Shown here piece after piece: positions 53,511 to 61,217 of a stretch of 64,000 nucleotides of DNA (position 1 is its first letter; every line of letters begins with the position of its first letter). The translations under genes were made by a program, and so were the position numbers. Origin of the DNA: Clostridia bacterium. Lineage in GTDB: Bacteria; Bacillota; Clostridia; Christensenellales; CAG-138. The stretch lies in assembly GCA_017438865.1 (NCBI GenBank), contig JAFRUN010000044.1, positions 19,903 to 83,902 of the forward strand. The letters are read 5' to 3'. The notes beneath the pieces were generated by a model. It made no database searches. It saw nothing but the letters and a program-made list of their open reading frames with translations, and had not been told where the DNA came from.

Positions 53511-53709
53511 AACACCGAAAAAAACGTTCGACGCCGAACATTTCATACCGGCGATCCGGCAAAGCATCTGCACCGGCGAGCGCGTCGCCGGGTTTGTGAA
53601 CCGCGAGACCGGCGGATTTTCCGAGGTCATGCTGATCCGCACGGAAAAGGACCTCGACGCGTTCCGCGCGCAGTACGGGATCGATGGCGCAATCAAAACG
53701 ATCTATTGA
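53497..53709 (+). CDS. Small basic protein, last gene of the dlt-like operon
   Basis: A 70-residue soluble protein (MRFRKTPKKTFDAEHFIPAIRQSICTGERVAGF...) of no family I recognise. It is mixed alpha/beta with a basic N-terminus. I choose the ATG at 53497 because GGGGAGG lies 6 bases upstream; an ATG two codons earlier abuts that site. It overlaps the end of the lipoprotein gene and is followed by a terminator. Confidence 0.75.
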   Translation: MRFRKTPKKTFDAEHFIPAIRQSICTGERVAGFVNRETGGFSEVMLIRTEKDLDAFRAQYGIDGAIKTIY

Positions 53710-53745
53710 AAAAAGACTGTTCCGATTTCGGAACAGTCTTTTTTT
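53709..53745. terminator. Bidirectional terminator after the dlt-like operon
   Basis: AAGACTGTTCCGA/TCGGAACAGTCTT stem flanked by A and T7 tracts. Confidence 0.92.
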
Positions 53746-53756
53746 GACGGTGAAGA

Positions 53757-54224
53757 TTATCTGCCGGATTTTACAGCCGCTGTGATAACCAGTACAACGA
53801 TGATGATGATCAGGATGACGAACATCACAATGCTCAGGATCAGACCGACGATCGAAACGATGCTGCCGACCTTTGCAAAGATGCCGCTGACCTTCGCTTT
53901 TTTCGCAAGCCCGGCCGGACCGATCTGATAGCCCGCTTCCCGGAATTTGCGCACCATACCTCTTGCGATCGCCGAGAAAATGATGCCGAGCAGACTCGTA
54001 TACGGGTTTGTACCGAAGGCAACGCCGACGATCGAGAAGATCATCAGCGTCAGCGCCTTGGAAAAGCCGTTGTCGGAAACGGGCTCTTCCGGTGCTGCCG
54101 GCTCCGGCACGATCTCCGTGACGGGTTCTTCAACGACGGCTTCGCGCACTTCGACCGGCGCGCCGCAGTTCGGGCAGAATTTATCCGTGTTGTTCAGTTC
54201 ACTGCCGCAGTTTTGACAAAACAT
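53757..54224 (-). CDS. Zinc-ribbon membrane protein
   Basis: A 155-residue protein. An N-terminal double-CxxC zinc ribbon (CQNCGSELNNTDKFCPNCG, residues 3-21) is followed by an acidic Pro/Glu/Val linker (about 27-52) and two or three hydrophobic segments (about 55-85 and 112-150). It matches the many zinc-ribbon membrane proteins of Clostridia with no known function. AAAGGAGGCATTC precedes the ATG. It lies 23 bases downstream of the LUD gene and may share its transcript. Confidence 0.85.
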   Translation of the reverse strand: MFCQNCGSELNNTDKFCPNCGAPVEVREAVVEEPVTEIVPEPAAPEEPVSDNGFSKALTLMIFSIVGVAFGTNPYTSLLGIIFSAIARGMVRKFREAGYQIGPAGLAKKAKVSGIFAKVGSIVSIVGLILSIVMFVILIIIIVVLVITAAVKSGR

Positions 54225-54247
54225 ATGAATGCCTCCTTTTGTTATTC

Positions 54248-54877
54248 TCAGAATCCAAGCGTATCGTTGACGAGGATCACATGGATCCGATCCTTATGAC
54301 GGGAATATCTGGTGACCAGGAATTGGCAGCAGATTGTGTCGGGCGATTTGCAGTTCATGCATGTGCCGACCTTGGAACACGGCGTGGAGAGACCGAACCG
54401 CTGGGCGTTCATCGGCGCCGCGACGCTTCTGGCGCGCTTCATGGCGCTGTCGATGTCGGGGCAGACCTTGTTCATGCCGACGATGAACAGCACATGCTTC
54501 GGTCCCTGCGCAATGCAGGATACGCGGTTTGCGTTGCCGTCGATGTTGACGAGCACGCCGTCGTCGGTCATCGCATTCGCGCTCGAAAGGAAGAAATCGG
54601 CGTCGTATGCCGCCAGCAGCGCAGCGCGCGGATCATTGAACGCGCCGCGGTCGATGAAACGGTAATTTCCCGCCTTGATCGCGTCGATCAGTCCGATCTC
54701 GCGTGCGCTCACCGTTCCGCCCATCGTGACCGAGCTGCCCTCGGGGATCAGCGAAAGCGCGATGCGCTTCGCTTCCTCGCGGTCCTTTGCATAATAGCCC
54801 GTCATGTTGCGGGATTCGAGCCCCCTGATGACCTTCTGCGCCAGTAATTCGTTGCGTTTGACAATGTTCGGATCCAT
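54248..54877 (-). CDS. LUD-domain (LutC/DUF162-like) protein
   Basis: A 209-residue LUD-domain protein (GSSVTMGGTVSAREIGLIDAI, DADFFLSSANAMTDDGVLVNIDG, HVLFIVGMNKVCPDIDSAMKRAR). A cysteine-rich stretch near 166-184 (CSKVGTCMNCKSPDTICC) could bind a metal. LUD proteins occur in lactate oxidation (LutB/LutC) but stand-alone members like this have no assigned reaction. GGAGGGAAAACC precedes the ATG and a promoter is near. Confidence 0.9.
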   Translation of the reverse strand: MDPNIVKRNELLAQKVIRGLESRNMTGYYAKDREEAKRIALSLIPEGSSVTMGGTVSAREIGLIDAIKAGNYRFIDRGAFNDPRAALLAAYDADFFLSSANAMTDDGVLVNIDGNANRVSCIAQGPKHVLFIVGMNKVCPDIDSAMKRARSVAAPMNAQRFGLSTPCSKVGTCMNCKSPDTICCQFLVTRYSRHKDRIHVILVNDTLGF

Positions 54878-54904
54878 GGTTTTCCCTCCGTATTCTGATA
54901 CTCT

Positions 54905-54935
54905 ATTATACCGCCGGAGCGGGCGGGCGTGTCAA
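54905..54935 (-). promoter_or_regulatory. Promoter of the LUD gene
   Basis: Minus-strand TTGACA and TATAAT, both consensus, but with a 19-base spacer. Confidence 0.6.
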
Positions 54936-54945
54936 TCCCTTTTAT

Positions 54946-54976
54946 AAAAAAGACCGCATCCCGAAGGATACGGTTT
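54946..54976 (-). terminator. Terminator of the DegV gene
   Basis: Minus-strand AACCGTATCC-TTCG-GGATGCGGTC followed by T6. Confidence 0.85.
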
Positions 54977-54984
54977 GTTCCGGC

Positions 54985-55869
54985 TTACCGTTCTTTTCCG
55001 AAGAAAAAGACGGCAACCGTGCCCGGACCGGCGTGACAGCCGATGATCGCGCCGATATAGTAGACCTCGATCTCGCCTTTGATGTGCGGAAAGCGCTCCT
55101 CAACCTGCGCTTTCAGCGCCAGCGCGTCATCGATGCAGTCGGAATGGCTGATGAAGCAGCGGCCGGAATAGTTTTCGCCGCCGTCCGCAAGCTCCGCCAT
55201 TTGATCGACCAAGGCGCGAAGCGCACGCTTCTTGGTGCGCACGCGGGAATGGACCGCAAGATGCCCCGGATGATCCATGCGCATCACTGGGCAGATGCCG
55301 AGGAGATTTCCGATCCTGCCGGCGGCGGGGGAGATGCGTCCGCCGCGCATGTAATAGGTCAGCGTGGTCGAGCAGAACAGATGCTGGATGCGAAGACGGT
55401 TGCCGATCGCCCAGTCATAGAGCTCGTCGATCGATTTGCCCTCGTCGCGCAGGTCCGCCAGCGCCTGGATCAGAAAACCGAAGCCGGACGATGCGCCGCG
55501 GGAATCGACGATCAGGAGCTTTCGTTCCGGGAACCGCTCTTTCATGATGTCGACGGAAGCAAGCGCGGCCTGAAACGTGCCGGAAAGACCGCTCGAAAGC
55601 GTAACGTGCAGGATGTCCCTGTTCTCCTCGGTAAAGAGCTTTGTAAAGTAATCGACGTAATCGGCGGTGTTGATCAGCGTCGTGACGCCGACCTCGCCTG
55701 CGCGGATACGGTCGTAAAATTCGCGGTACGGCATGGTCTTGCCGAGATCGTCCTTATAGGGAACGCCGTCCATCGTATAGTCGCTGCAGATCATTTTCAC
55801 ATCCAGCGAATCCAGTTTCTCCTGCGTCAGGTCGACGGGCGAGCAGCAGCTCAGAATGTAATCGTGCAT
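54985..55869 (-). CDS. DegV-family fatty-acid-binding protein
   Basis: A 294-residue DegV protein. Conserved elements are STFRADYV-like TTLINTADYVDYFTKLF, ILHVTLSSGLSGTFQAA, VDSRGASSGFGFLIQAL and the C-terminal YIGAIIGCHAGPGTVAVFFFG. DegV/FakB proteins bind fatty acids for phosphorylation by FakA. The start MHDYILSCCS is chosen for GAGGAGGATC just upstream; earlier Mets overlap the promoter. It is monocistronic. Confidence 0.93.
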   Translation of the reverse strand: MHDYILSCCSPVDLTQEKLDSLDVKMICSDYTMDGVPYKDDLGKTMPYREFYDRIRAGEVGVTTLINTADYVDYFTKLFTEENRDILHVTLSSGLSGTFQAALASVDIMKERFPERKLLIVDSRGASSGFGFLIQALADLRDEGKSIDELYDWAIGNRLRIQHLFCSTTLTYYMRGGRISPAAGRIGNLLGICPVMRMDHPGHLAVHSRVRTKKRALRALVDQMAELADGGENYSGRCFISHSDCIDDALALKAQVEERFPHIKGEIEVYYIGAIIGCHAGPGTVAVFFFGKER

Positions 55870-55904
55870 GATGATCCTCCTCATTCGCGCTAACTTCATA
55901 TCAT

Positions 55905-55934
55905 AGTATAGATACGGTCTCCGCGGAAAGGCAA
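55905..55934 (-). promoter_or_regulatory. Candidate DegV promoter
   Basis: Minus-strand TTGCCT, 18-base spacer, TATACT. Confidence 0.6.
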
Positions 55935-55965
55935 TCTATTGCAGCAAACCTGCGCTCTATCGATG

Positions 55966-56005
55966 AAAAAAACACGGTAGAATCCGGATCCCGGACTCTA
56001 CCGTG
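55966..56005 (-). terminator. Terminator of the SPFH/TPM operon
   Basis: A long stem CACGGTAGA-x-TCCGG/CCGGA-x-TCTACCGTG followed on the minus strand by T7, 34 bases after the TPM gene stop. Confidence 0.92.
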
Positions 56006-56039
56006 CGTGGAAAAGCAGTATTTTCAACAGGTTTTCGGC

Positions 56040-58070
56040 TCAGAACTTGCCGGAATGCCCGCCGTGCGTGCCGCCCGAAGACGAGGTGTGCGTCGAGCTT
56101 CCGCCGTGGAAACTGCTGCCGCCGCTGCCGCCGCGTCCGCCTCCGCCCGAGGATTCGGTGTGTACGACGTGGACCGATCGCGTGACGTTCTTGCCGAGCA
56201 GCAGGTCGCTGTTCTGCGTTACGGTGAACGACGCGGGCTCCATATAGGTCTCCGCACTCGTCTTTTTGTTCACGCTGATCAGCTGGCGCTTCATGCCGCT
56301 GACCGGAATGAAGCCGAACAGCAGACCTGCGACGACCGCAACGAAGAGCGTGATCCAGTTCATGGGACGCCAGTTCATGATCTTCTCACCGCGCGCCGCA
56401 AAGGCGTCGAGCGCGCCGGAAAGATCCTGCGCGGACAGATACGGACCGACCTCCTTGACGAGCTTTGCGATCCGTTTTTCGCTGAACTTCTCCCGCGCCA
56501 GGTCGCCGCGCACCAGCACCGAGCAAGCCGAACCGTTCGTGCCGAACACGACGGCGTTGCCTTCATAGACCTTGCCGCTGTCAAGGAACGTCCGCGCAAG
56601 CGCGGAGGGATCGCTTGTATCGTCGCAGAGGAAGTACATCGCGATGCCGTGCTCCAAATAGAGCTGTTTGAGCCGGTCGTTGACGCTCCGGAGCGTCGCT
56701 TCCGGAAGCGCGCCGTCGTTCGTCAGGATATGCGCATAGTCCGTGGCGATCTTCTCGCAGACGTCCAGATACGCGGCGACTGCGGAATAGGCGTCGCGGT
56801 TCAGATGCGGCTCGACCGCCTCGCGGACCGAATCCAGCTTCGCATCCGTAAACTTCGCCTGCGCGAGACTGCCGGTCACGCGGAGCGCGCAGCCGGAGGG
56901 CGAGTTCACCAGCACGATCGCGTTGGATTCGAGCAGGCGTTCGCGGATGAAATCCGAAAGGAACGCGTCCGGATCGTCCGCAGCCGCGTTTTCCAGCAGA
57001 TAGATGCCGATGCCGCTTGCGTTCGCAACGGACTCCGCACGGTCGTTGAAGATCAGAAGCTGTGCGTCGGACAGCGCTTCGGAATAGATGCGCCGGTGAT
57101 CGTAGGGAACGCCTTCGCGCGCGGTTTTCAGAAGATATTCGCAGCCGTCCGCGAACGCGTCGAAGCCGTCGCTGAAGTTGTTGTTGGAAAGGTACGGCAA
57201 AAACTGCGGTTCCAGATACACCTGAATGCCGTAATCGGTGAACGCCTTGATCGCGGAACCGCTGGTGCTGATCGCAAAGTCGCGGCCCTCCATCGAGAGG
57301 AGCAGCAGGATGCCGTCGCCGTCGATCGTCGTGCCCTGCGCGTTCGGGACTGCGCCGTAGCCGTAGCCGTTATAGTCGAAGAAATCGTCCGCATACGCTT
57401 CGGCGCTTTTTCCGTCGAGCCGCGGTACGGTCACGACGACCACGTCGCAGCGGTACTCGAGGCCGATCTCTTTGAGCCGCTGCGAAAGCGCTTCCGCTTC
57501 GCGGTCGGTCAGCAGATGCTCGCGGTCGACGACCGTGGGCTTTCCGCCGTCGGTCATCGCGATGTTCGCCGGTACGCCGGAAAGGTCGGATGTACCGGAC
57601 GGAATCAGCCCGCTTTGGGTTTCAAAATACGCCGCGAGCGCGTCGTCCGCCGCGTTCAGGTATGCGAGCAGCTTCCGTTCGGGATCGCCCTTCACCGCGC
57701 GGTACGCGTCGAGGATCGCTCCGTCGCAGACGGAATCGGGAAGCGCCGCCTTTGCGACGGGACCGATCTGCAGGAAATAGTAATAGTTTTCGTTGAAGCC
57801 GAGCACGAGCGCGTTCTCTTCGACGACGTGTTCTTCCGCAAATTCGCGGATGTAGGAGGGAAGGTCTTCGACGGCGCTGTAGAAGAAGTAATACACGCCG
57901 ACGCCGCGCGTCGATGCGATCTCCGCGGCGCGCGCGTTGACCGTCTGAAGCTCCGCTTCGGTCAGGATGTCGTCGTCGGCATACACATACCGTCCGTCCT
58001 CCGCGTGCATTGAAAGGACGGGAACGAGCAGCAGAAGCGCGATCAGAAGGATCGGGAATACGCGTTTCAC
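56040..58070 (-). CDS. Membrane protein with four TPM domains
   Basis: A 676-residue secreted/membrane protein. A signal peptide (1-23) is followed by four related TPM-like modules (about 30-145, 180-315, 330-440 and 450-560), each starting with a Leu/Asp-x-Glu-x-x-Leu-x-x-x-N helix and a hydrophobic strand (GVGVYYFFY, DVVVVTV, GIGIYLLE, GIAMYFL). A transmembrane helix (about 572-592) and a Gly/Ser/His-rich tail typical of YgcG-type proteins end it. TPM domains are linked to photosystem repair (TLP18.3) and, in bacteria, to metal-dependent phosphatase-like or membrane-maintenance roles. The GTG start overlaps the preceding stop (GTGA), with GGAGGTGG upstream. Single TPM domains are usual, so four is unusual. 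Confidence 0.88.
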   Translation of the reverse strand: MKRVFPILLIALLLLVPVLSMHAEDGRYVYADDDILTEAELQTVNARAAEIASTRGVGVYYFFYSAVEDLPSYIREFAEEHVVEENALVLGFNENYYYFLQIGPVAKAALPDSVCDGAILDAYRAVKGDPERKLLAYLNAADDALAAYFETQSGLIPSGTSDLSGVPANIAMTDGGKPTVVDREHLLTDREAEALSQRLKEIGLEYRCDVVVVTVPRLDGKSAEAYADDFFDYNGYGYGAVPNAQGTTIDGDGILLLLSMEGRDFAISTSGSAIKAFTDYGIQVYLEPQFLPYLSNNNFSDGFDAFADGCEYLLKTAREGVPYDHRRIYSEALSDAQLLIFNDRAESVANASGIGIYLLENAAADDPDAFLSDFIRERLLESNAIVLVNSPSGCALRVTGSLAQAKFTDAKLDSVREAVEPHLNRDAYSAVAAYLDVCEKIATDYAHILTNDGALPEATLRSVNDRLKQLYLEHGIAMYFLCDDTSDPSALARTFLDSGKVYEGNAVVFGTNGSACSVLVRGDLAREKFSEKRIAKLVKEVGPYLSAQDLSGALDAFAARGEKIMNWRPMNWITLFVAVVAGLLFGFIPVSGMKRQLISVNKKTSAETYMEPASFTVTQNSDLLLGKNVTRSVHVVHTESSGGGGRGGSGGSSFHGGSSTHTSSSGGTHGGHSGKF

Positions 58071-59179
58071 AGACAACCACCTCCGCATCCGAGAAAATGT
58101 CCGAGAAGGCACAGTCCCGCGAGGATCCCCGCGAACAGTCCGCCGTACAGCAGGCGGTACTTCCACATACGCCCCTTGTCGAGCGGCAGGTCGCCGACGA
58201 GCTTGCCGGTCTGTCCGTTCATTGCAAAGGTGTAGAGCTTGCCGTTCCATCTGACGTGCAGAAGCCAGACGGGCAGCAGCGCATACTCGCGCTCGTTGTT
58301 GCGCTCCGAGATCGTCGAGCTTTCCAGAGCGACCGAATTGAACCCGCTCGTCATCGCGGCGACCTTGGAGGTCATCGTCTGGCTGAACCGCGTCTTGGCG
58401 CGTTCCACGCTGACGTCCGCATCGACGTCGTACCGGTCGGAGAAGAAGCCCGAAAGGTACGCGGTCTGGAAATCGACCGCTTCACTGAGGTCGAACGGTT
58501 CCAGAGAATCCATCATTGCATCGTCCATCTTCAGGGAACCGTCGACCGGAATGCGGTTGAACCGTGCGGTTGCGGCGCGAAGCAGGGCGTAGCGCGAGGT
58601 CTCGACGTAATCGAACCCGCCGTCCGTCCACGCGCGGGACCTTGTGCCGGAAAAGCGCATACTCGCGGAAACGTCCGACGAGAACAGCCAGAACGGCACA
58701 TAGATGCCCTTGATCTCCTCGATGCAGGATTCCGAGTGGAACGCTTTCGGCAGGAGCTTTTTGCCGTGCAGATGCTTGCGGAACGCGTCCTGCGCGGCGG
58801 CGCGGTCGAGCTTGAACGGCAGCACGAGGTCCGGCTTCCATTCGCCGGTAAACTGCCGCTTCATGATCACGGTGTTGTCGCAGAACGGACAGCGTGCGCT
58901 CGCAAGCGTGTCGTCGCCGAGCACCTCGCCGCCGCACGCGGCGCAGGTATACACGTTGAGACCGGTGGCTTCGTCCTTATCCCAGCGTTCCGCGTCCTTC
59001 GACCACGAATCGCTCGTTTCGTTTTCGGCGTCCTCCTTCAAAAAGCTGTCGTAATCGATCAGCTCCTGCGGGGAAAACGTCGAATCACAGTACGGACAGA
59101 CGACCTGCTGCGATCCGCTGTCGAACTGCAGGGACGCGCCGCAGGCAGGGCATCTGTATTCCAATAATTGCTGTGGCAT
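58067..59179 (-). CDS. TFIIB-type zinc-ribbon membrane protein
   Basis: A 370-residue protein. Two zinc ribbons (CPAC-CPYC at about 10-31 and CAAC-CPFC at about 79-99) precede a domain with conserved aromatic motifs (LVLPFKL, IKGIYVPFWLFSSDV, LLPVWLLHVRWNGKLYTFAMNGQTGKLVGDLP). It ends in one or two transmembrane segments and a CGGGC tail. This domain combination is common in Clostridia next to SPFH and TPM proteins. Function unknown; likely a membrane-quality-control or stress partner. AAAAGGAGATTCCG precedes the ATG; the stop overlaps the TPM gene start. Confidence 0.88.
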   Translation of the reverse strand: MPQQLLEYRCPACGASLQFDSGSQQVVCPYCDSTFSPQELIDYDSFLKEDAENETSDSWSKDAERWDKDEATGLNVYTCAACGGEVLGDDTLASARCPFCDNTVIMKRQFTGEWKPDLVLPFKLDRAAAQDAFRKHLHGKKLLPKAFHSESCIEEIKGIYVPFWLFSSDVSASMRFSGTRSRAWTDGGFDYVETSRYALLRAATARFNRIPVDGSLKMDDAMMDSLEPFDLSEAVDFQTAYLSGFFSDRYDVDADVSVERAKTRFSQTMTSKVAAMTSGFNSVALESSTISERNNEREYALLPVWLLHVRWNGKLYTFAMNGQTGKLVGDLPLDKGRMWKYRLLYGGLFAGILAGLCLLGHFLGCGGGCL

Positions 59180-59198
59180 CGGAATCTCCTTTTCATTT

Positions 59199-59228
59199 CA
59201 ATCGATCGAAAAGACTTTCGATCGATTG
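59199..59228 (-). other. Perfect 13-bp hairpin just upstream of the zinc-ribbon gene
   Basis: CAATCGATCGAAA and TTTCGATCGATTG pair around a four-base loop, 12 bases before the ribosome site of the zinc-ribbon membrane protein gene. It lacks a T tract and could be an RNase processing or stability element. Confidence 0.65.
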
Positions 59229-59279
59229 GTTTTCAGCTTCCGCCTGTCATGCTGCGTATTCCCGGGCGGCGAAAGCAGC

Positions 59280-59378
59280 AAGGTGTCAAATGCGCCGCGC
59301 ATGTCGCGGCATTTGACGGATTGACAACCGATAAGGTGTAAAATCCGCCGCGCATGTCGCCGGATTTTACAGATCGAT
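59280..59378 (-). repeat. Two tandem copies of a covarying hairpin repeat
   Basis: Two units 53 bases apart share AAGGTGT and the core CCGCGCATGTCGC, but differ in the stem. The first is GTCAAATGC/GCATTTGAC (59285-59293 with 59309-59317), the second GTAAAATCCG/CGGATTTTAC (59338-59347 with 59361-59370). Base pairs 287-315 (C-G to A-T) and 292-310 (G-C to C-G) changed on both sides, so pairing is maintained. They lie between the SPFH terminator and the zinc-ribbon gene, and could be a dispersed palindromic repeat family. Confidence 0.85.
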
Positions 59379-59392
59379 ACAAGACGGTAATT

Positions 59393-59431
59393 CAAACAAA
59401 CGGAGGGTGCGGAACGGTTCCGCACCCTCCG
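59393..59431 (-). terminator. Hairpin terminator after the SPFH gene
   Basis: CGGAGGGTGCGGAA/TTCCGCACCCTCCG stem (14 bp) followed on the minus strand by GTTTGTTTG. The T tract is interrupted, so termination may be partial and allow read-through into the zinc-ribbon and TPM genes. Confidence 0.8.
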
Positions 59432-59456
59432 CGTCGGGCTTATCGATTAAAGGATC

Positions 59457-60752
59457 TTATTCGAAGCGGCTGCCGCACTCGGGGCAGAACTTCGGGGGAT
59501 TGGCGGGATCTTCGGGCGTGAAGCCGCACTTCGGGCAGCGCGCCGCCGGTTCGGGTTTCTTGGTGCCGCACTGTGTGCAGAACTTGCCGCTGTTCACCGC
59601 GCCGCAGGCGCAGGTCCATGTGCCGGCGGGCGCGGGCTTCTTGGCGCCGCACTCGGGGCAGAAGTTGCCGGTTGCGGTCGTGCCGCAGGTCGGGCACTTC
59701 CAGCTGTTGGCTGCCGCCGCCTGCGCTTCCTTGTTCTGCTGGCCCATCTGGAACAGCGCCGCGGTGTTGCTGCCCATCGCGCCGCCGACGCCGTTGACCA
59801 TACCCATGCCCATGAAGCCGGTCATCGCGCCGTTCGCATTGCCCGCCGCGGTCTTCATCGCTTCCGCGCTTGCCTGCGTCATGGTCGCCGCTGCCATCGT
59901 CGGATCGCGGTTGATCGCCGCGCGCTGCGCCGCCTTGATCATCTCCGCATCCTCTTCGGTCAGCGTGATCGGGTTCATCGCGATGGAAACGACTTCGAGA
60001 CCTCTCTTTTCGCCCCAGAGCTTACTGAGCTCGACGTTCATCGCCTCGCAGAGCTCGGTGGTGTGCGCCGGGACCTGATTCGGACGGACTTCCAGCGCGG
60101 AGATCTTCGCCATCGCGGGCTGCAGCGCATTGACGAACTCGGTTTTCAGCTGCGCGTCGATCTCGCTGCGCAGATAATCGCCGGAGACGTTGCCGCAAAC
60201 CTCGGTGTAGAACAGGATCGGGTCGACCATCTTGTAGGAGTAGACGCCGTTGCAGCGCAGACTGACGTCGATGTCCAGATTGATGTTATGGTCGACGACA
60301 CGGAACATGATCGGGTTCGAGGTGCCGAACTTGTTGTCCATGATCTCCTTGGTGTTGAAATAATACACCCGCTGATCCTTGCCCGTATCGCCGCCGAACG
60401 TGAAACGGCGGCCGAGCGTCTTGAAGGAATTCAGGATGCTCTGACCGAGACTGCCTGCGAAGATGCTCGGTTCGGTCGAGGTGTCGTAAACGAATTCGCC
60501 GGGCTCGGCGCAGACCTCAACGACCTTGCCCTGCTCGACAATGATCATGCACTGACCGTCGGCGACCGCGATGACGGAGCCGTTGCTGATGATGTTGTCG
60601 CTGCCCTTCGTGTTGGAAGAACGGCTGCCGATCCGCTTCTGTCCCTTCGTTACCAGAACGTCCTTCGTGAGCGCCTCACAGTAGAAAAATTCTTTCCACT
60701 GATCTGCGAGTACGCTGCCCAATGCGCCGATACCGGCTTTAATAAGTCCCAT
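59457..60752 (-). CDS. SPFH-domain protein with C-terminal zinc ribbons (YdjI-like)
   Basis: A 431-residue protein. An SPFH/band-7-like domain (about 25-290; VEVCAEPGEFVYDTSTEPSIF, FFNTKEIMDNKFGTSNPIMFRV, VRPNQVPAHTTELCEAMNVELSKLWGEKRGLEVVSIAMNPI) is followed by an Ala/Met/Gly-rich stretch (about 285-345) and three CxxC-type zinc ribbons (about 352-431). B. subtilis YdjI, a virion-core-like SPFH protein, has this plan and helps recruit phage-shock-like proteins to the membrane. Here it is followed by zinc-ribbon and TPM proteins. AAAGGAGAAACACT precedes the ATG. Confidence 0.92.
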   Translation of the reverse strand: MGLIKAGIGALGSVLADQWKEFFYCEALTKDVLVTKGQKRIGSRSSNTKGSDNIISNGSVIAVADGQCMIIVEQGKVVEVCAEPGEFVYDTSTEPSIFAGSLGQSILNSFKTLGRRFTFGGDTGKDQRVYYFNTKEIMDNKFGTSNPIMFRVVDHNINLDIDVSLRCNGVYSYKMVDPILFYTEVCGNVSGDYLRSEIDAQLKTEFVNALQPAMAKISALEVRPNQVPAHTTELCEAMNVELSKLWGEKRGLEVVSIAMNPITLTEEDAEMIKAAQRAAINRDPTMAAATMTQASAEAMKTAAGNANGAMTGFMGMGMVNGVGGAMGSNTAALFQMGQQNKEAQAAAANSWKCPTCGTTATGNFCPECGAKKPAPAGTWTCACGAVNSGKFCTQCGTKKPEPAARCPKCGFTPEDPANPPKFCPECGSRFE

Positions 60753-60809
60753 AGTGTTTCTCCTTTCAGTTGGTCGGTTCTATCGAAAAAGGTTTGTATC
60801 CTTGATCGC

Positions 60810-61106
60810 CTATGGATTGTTCCGCGCTTCCGCGTACGGATCGCGTACCTTTTCGGAGTACGGATTCTTGTTCTCGGGAGAGGGGATCCGGTGCGCGCTC
60901 GCGCAGCGCGCAAAGATCACCAGAAGCGTACGCAGAACGATCACGAGCGCCCATGCGCCGAGCGCCGCCCAGAACCATACGAACGGCAGTCCGATCGCAA
61001 AGTGCAGCGCGAGAAAGATCCAGGCAGGGATCGTCCACAGCGCGTACAGAAGCGCGTTCCAAAGAAGACACAGAAAAAACCCGCCGCGGTCCTTCGTTTC
61101 CGTGAT
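60810..61106 (-). CDS. Small two-helix membrane protein with apparent AUC start codon
   Basis: An open frame of 98 codons ending in TAG has clear protein character. Two hydrophobic, Trp/Leu-rich segments (about 10-34 and 36-68; e.g. LCLLWNALLYALWTIPAWIF) are followed by a polar tail with NPYSEKVRDPYAEARNNP. There is no ATG, GTG or TTG between its upstream stop and the first helix. A perfect AAAGGAGG (61112-61119) lies 5 bases before an in-frame ATC codon at 61106, and a consensus promoter lies 32 bases upstream of that codon. The first residues would be (I/M)TETKDRGG. It is followed 57 bases later by the SPFH gene, so it is the first gene of that operon. An ATG-to-ATC mutation or a base error is the alternative. 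Confidence 0.72.
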   Translation of the reverse strand: MTETKDRGGFFLCLLWNALLYALWTIPAWIFLALHFAIGLPFVWFWAALGAWALVIVLRTLLVIFARCASAHRIPSPENKNPYSEKVRDPYAEARNNP

Positions 61107-61137
61107 CGCCGCCTCCTTTGCAAACTATTCCGTATAT

Positions 61138-61166
61138 ATTATAACGACCTGCCGGACAAATTGCAA
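61138..61166 (-). promoter_or_regulatory. Promoter of the SPFH/TPM operon
   Basis: Minus-strand TTGCAA, 17-base spacer, perfect TATAAT. The transcript would start near 61131, about 12 bases before the AAAGGAGG site of the AUC-start gene. Confidence 0.88.
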
Positions 61167-61217
61167 ATGCATTTTTGTGATATTTGTGTTATACTGATGT
61201 GACAGGGAGGTGAAACC

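Noticed and set aside
60766-61071. A 101-residue ATG-started frame overlapping the AUC-start gene
   Set aside because: It is out of frame with the membrane-helix-coding frame, has Arg/Asp-rich random composition and no ribosome site.
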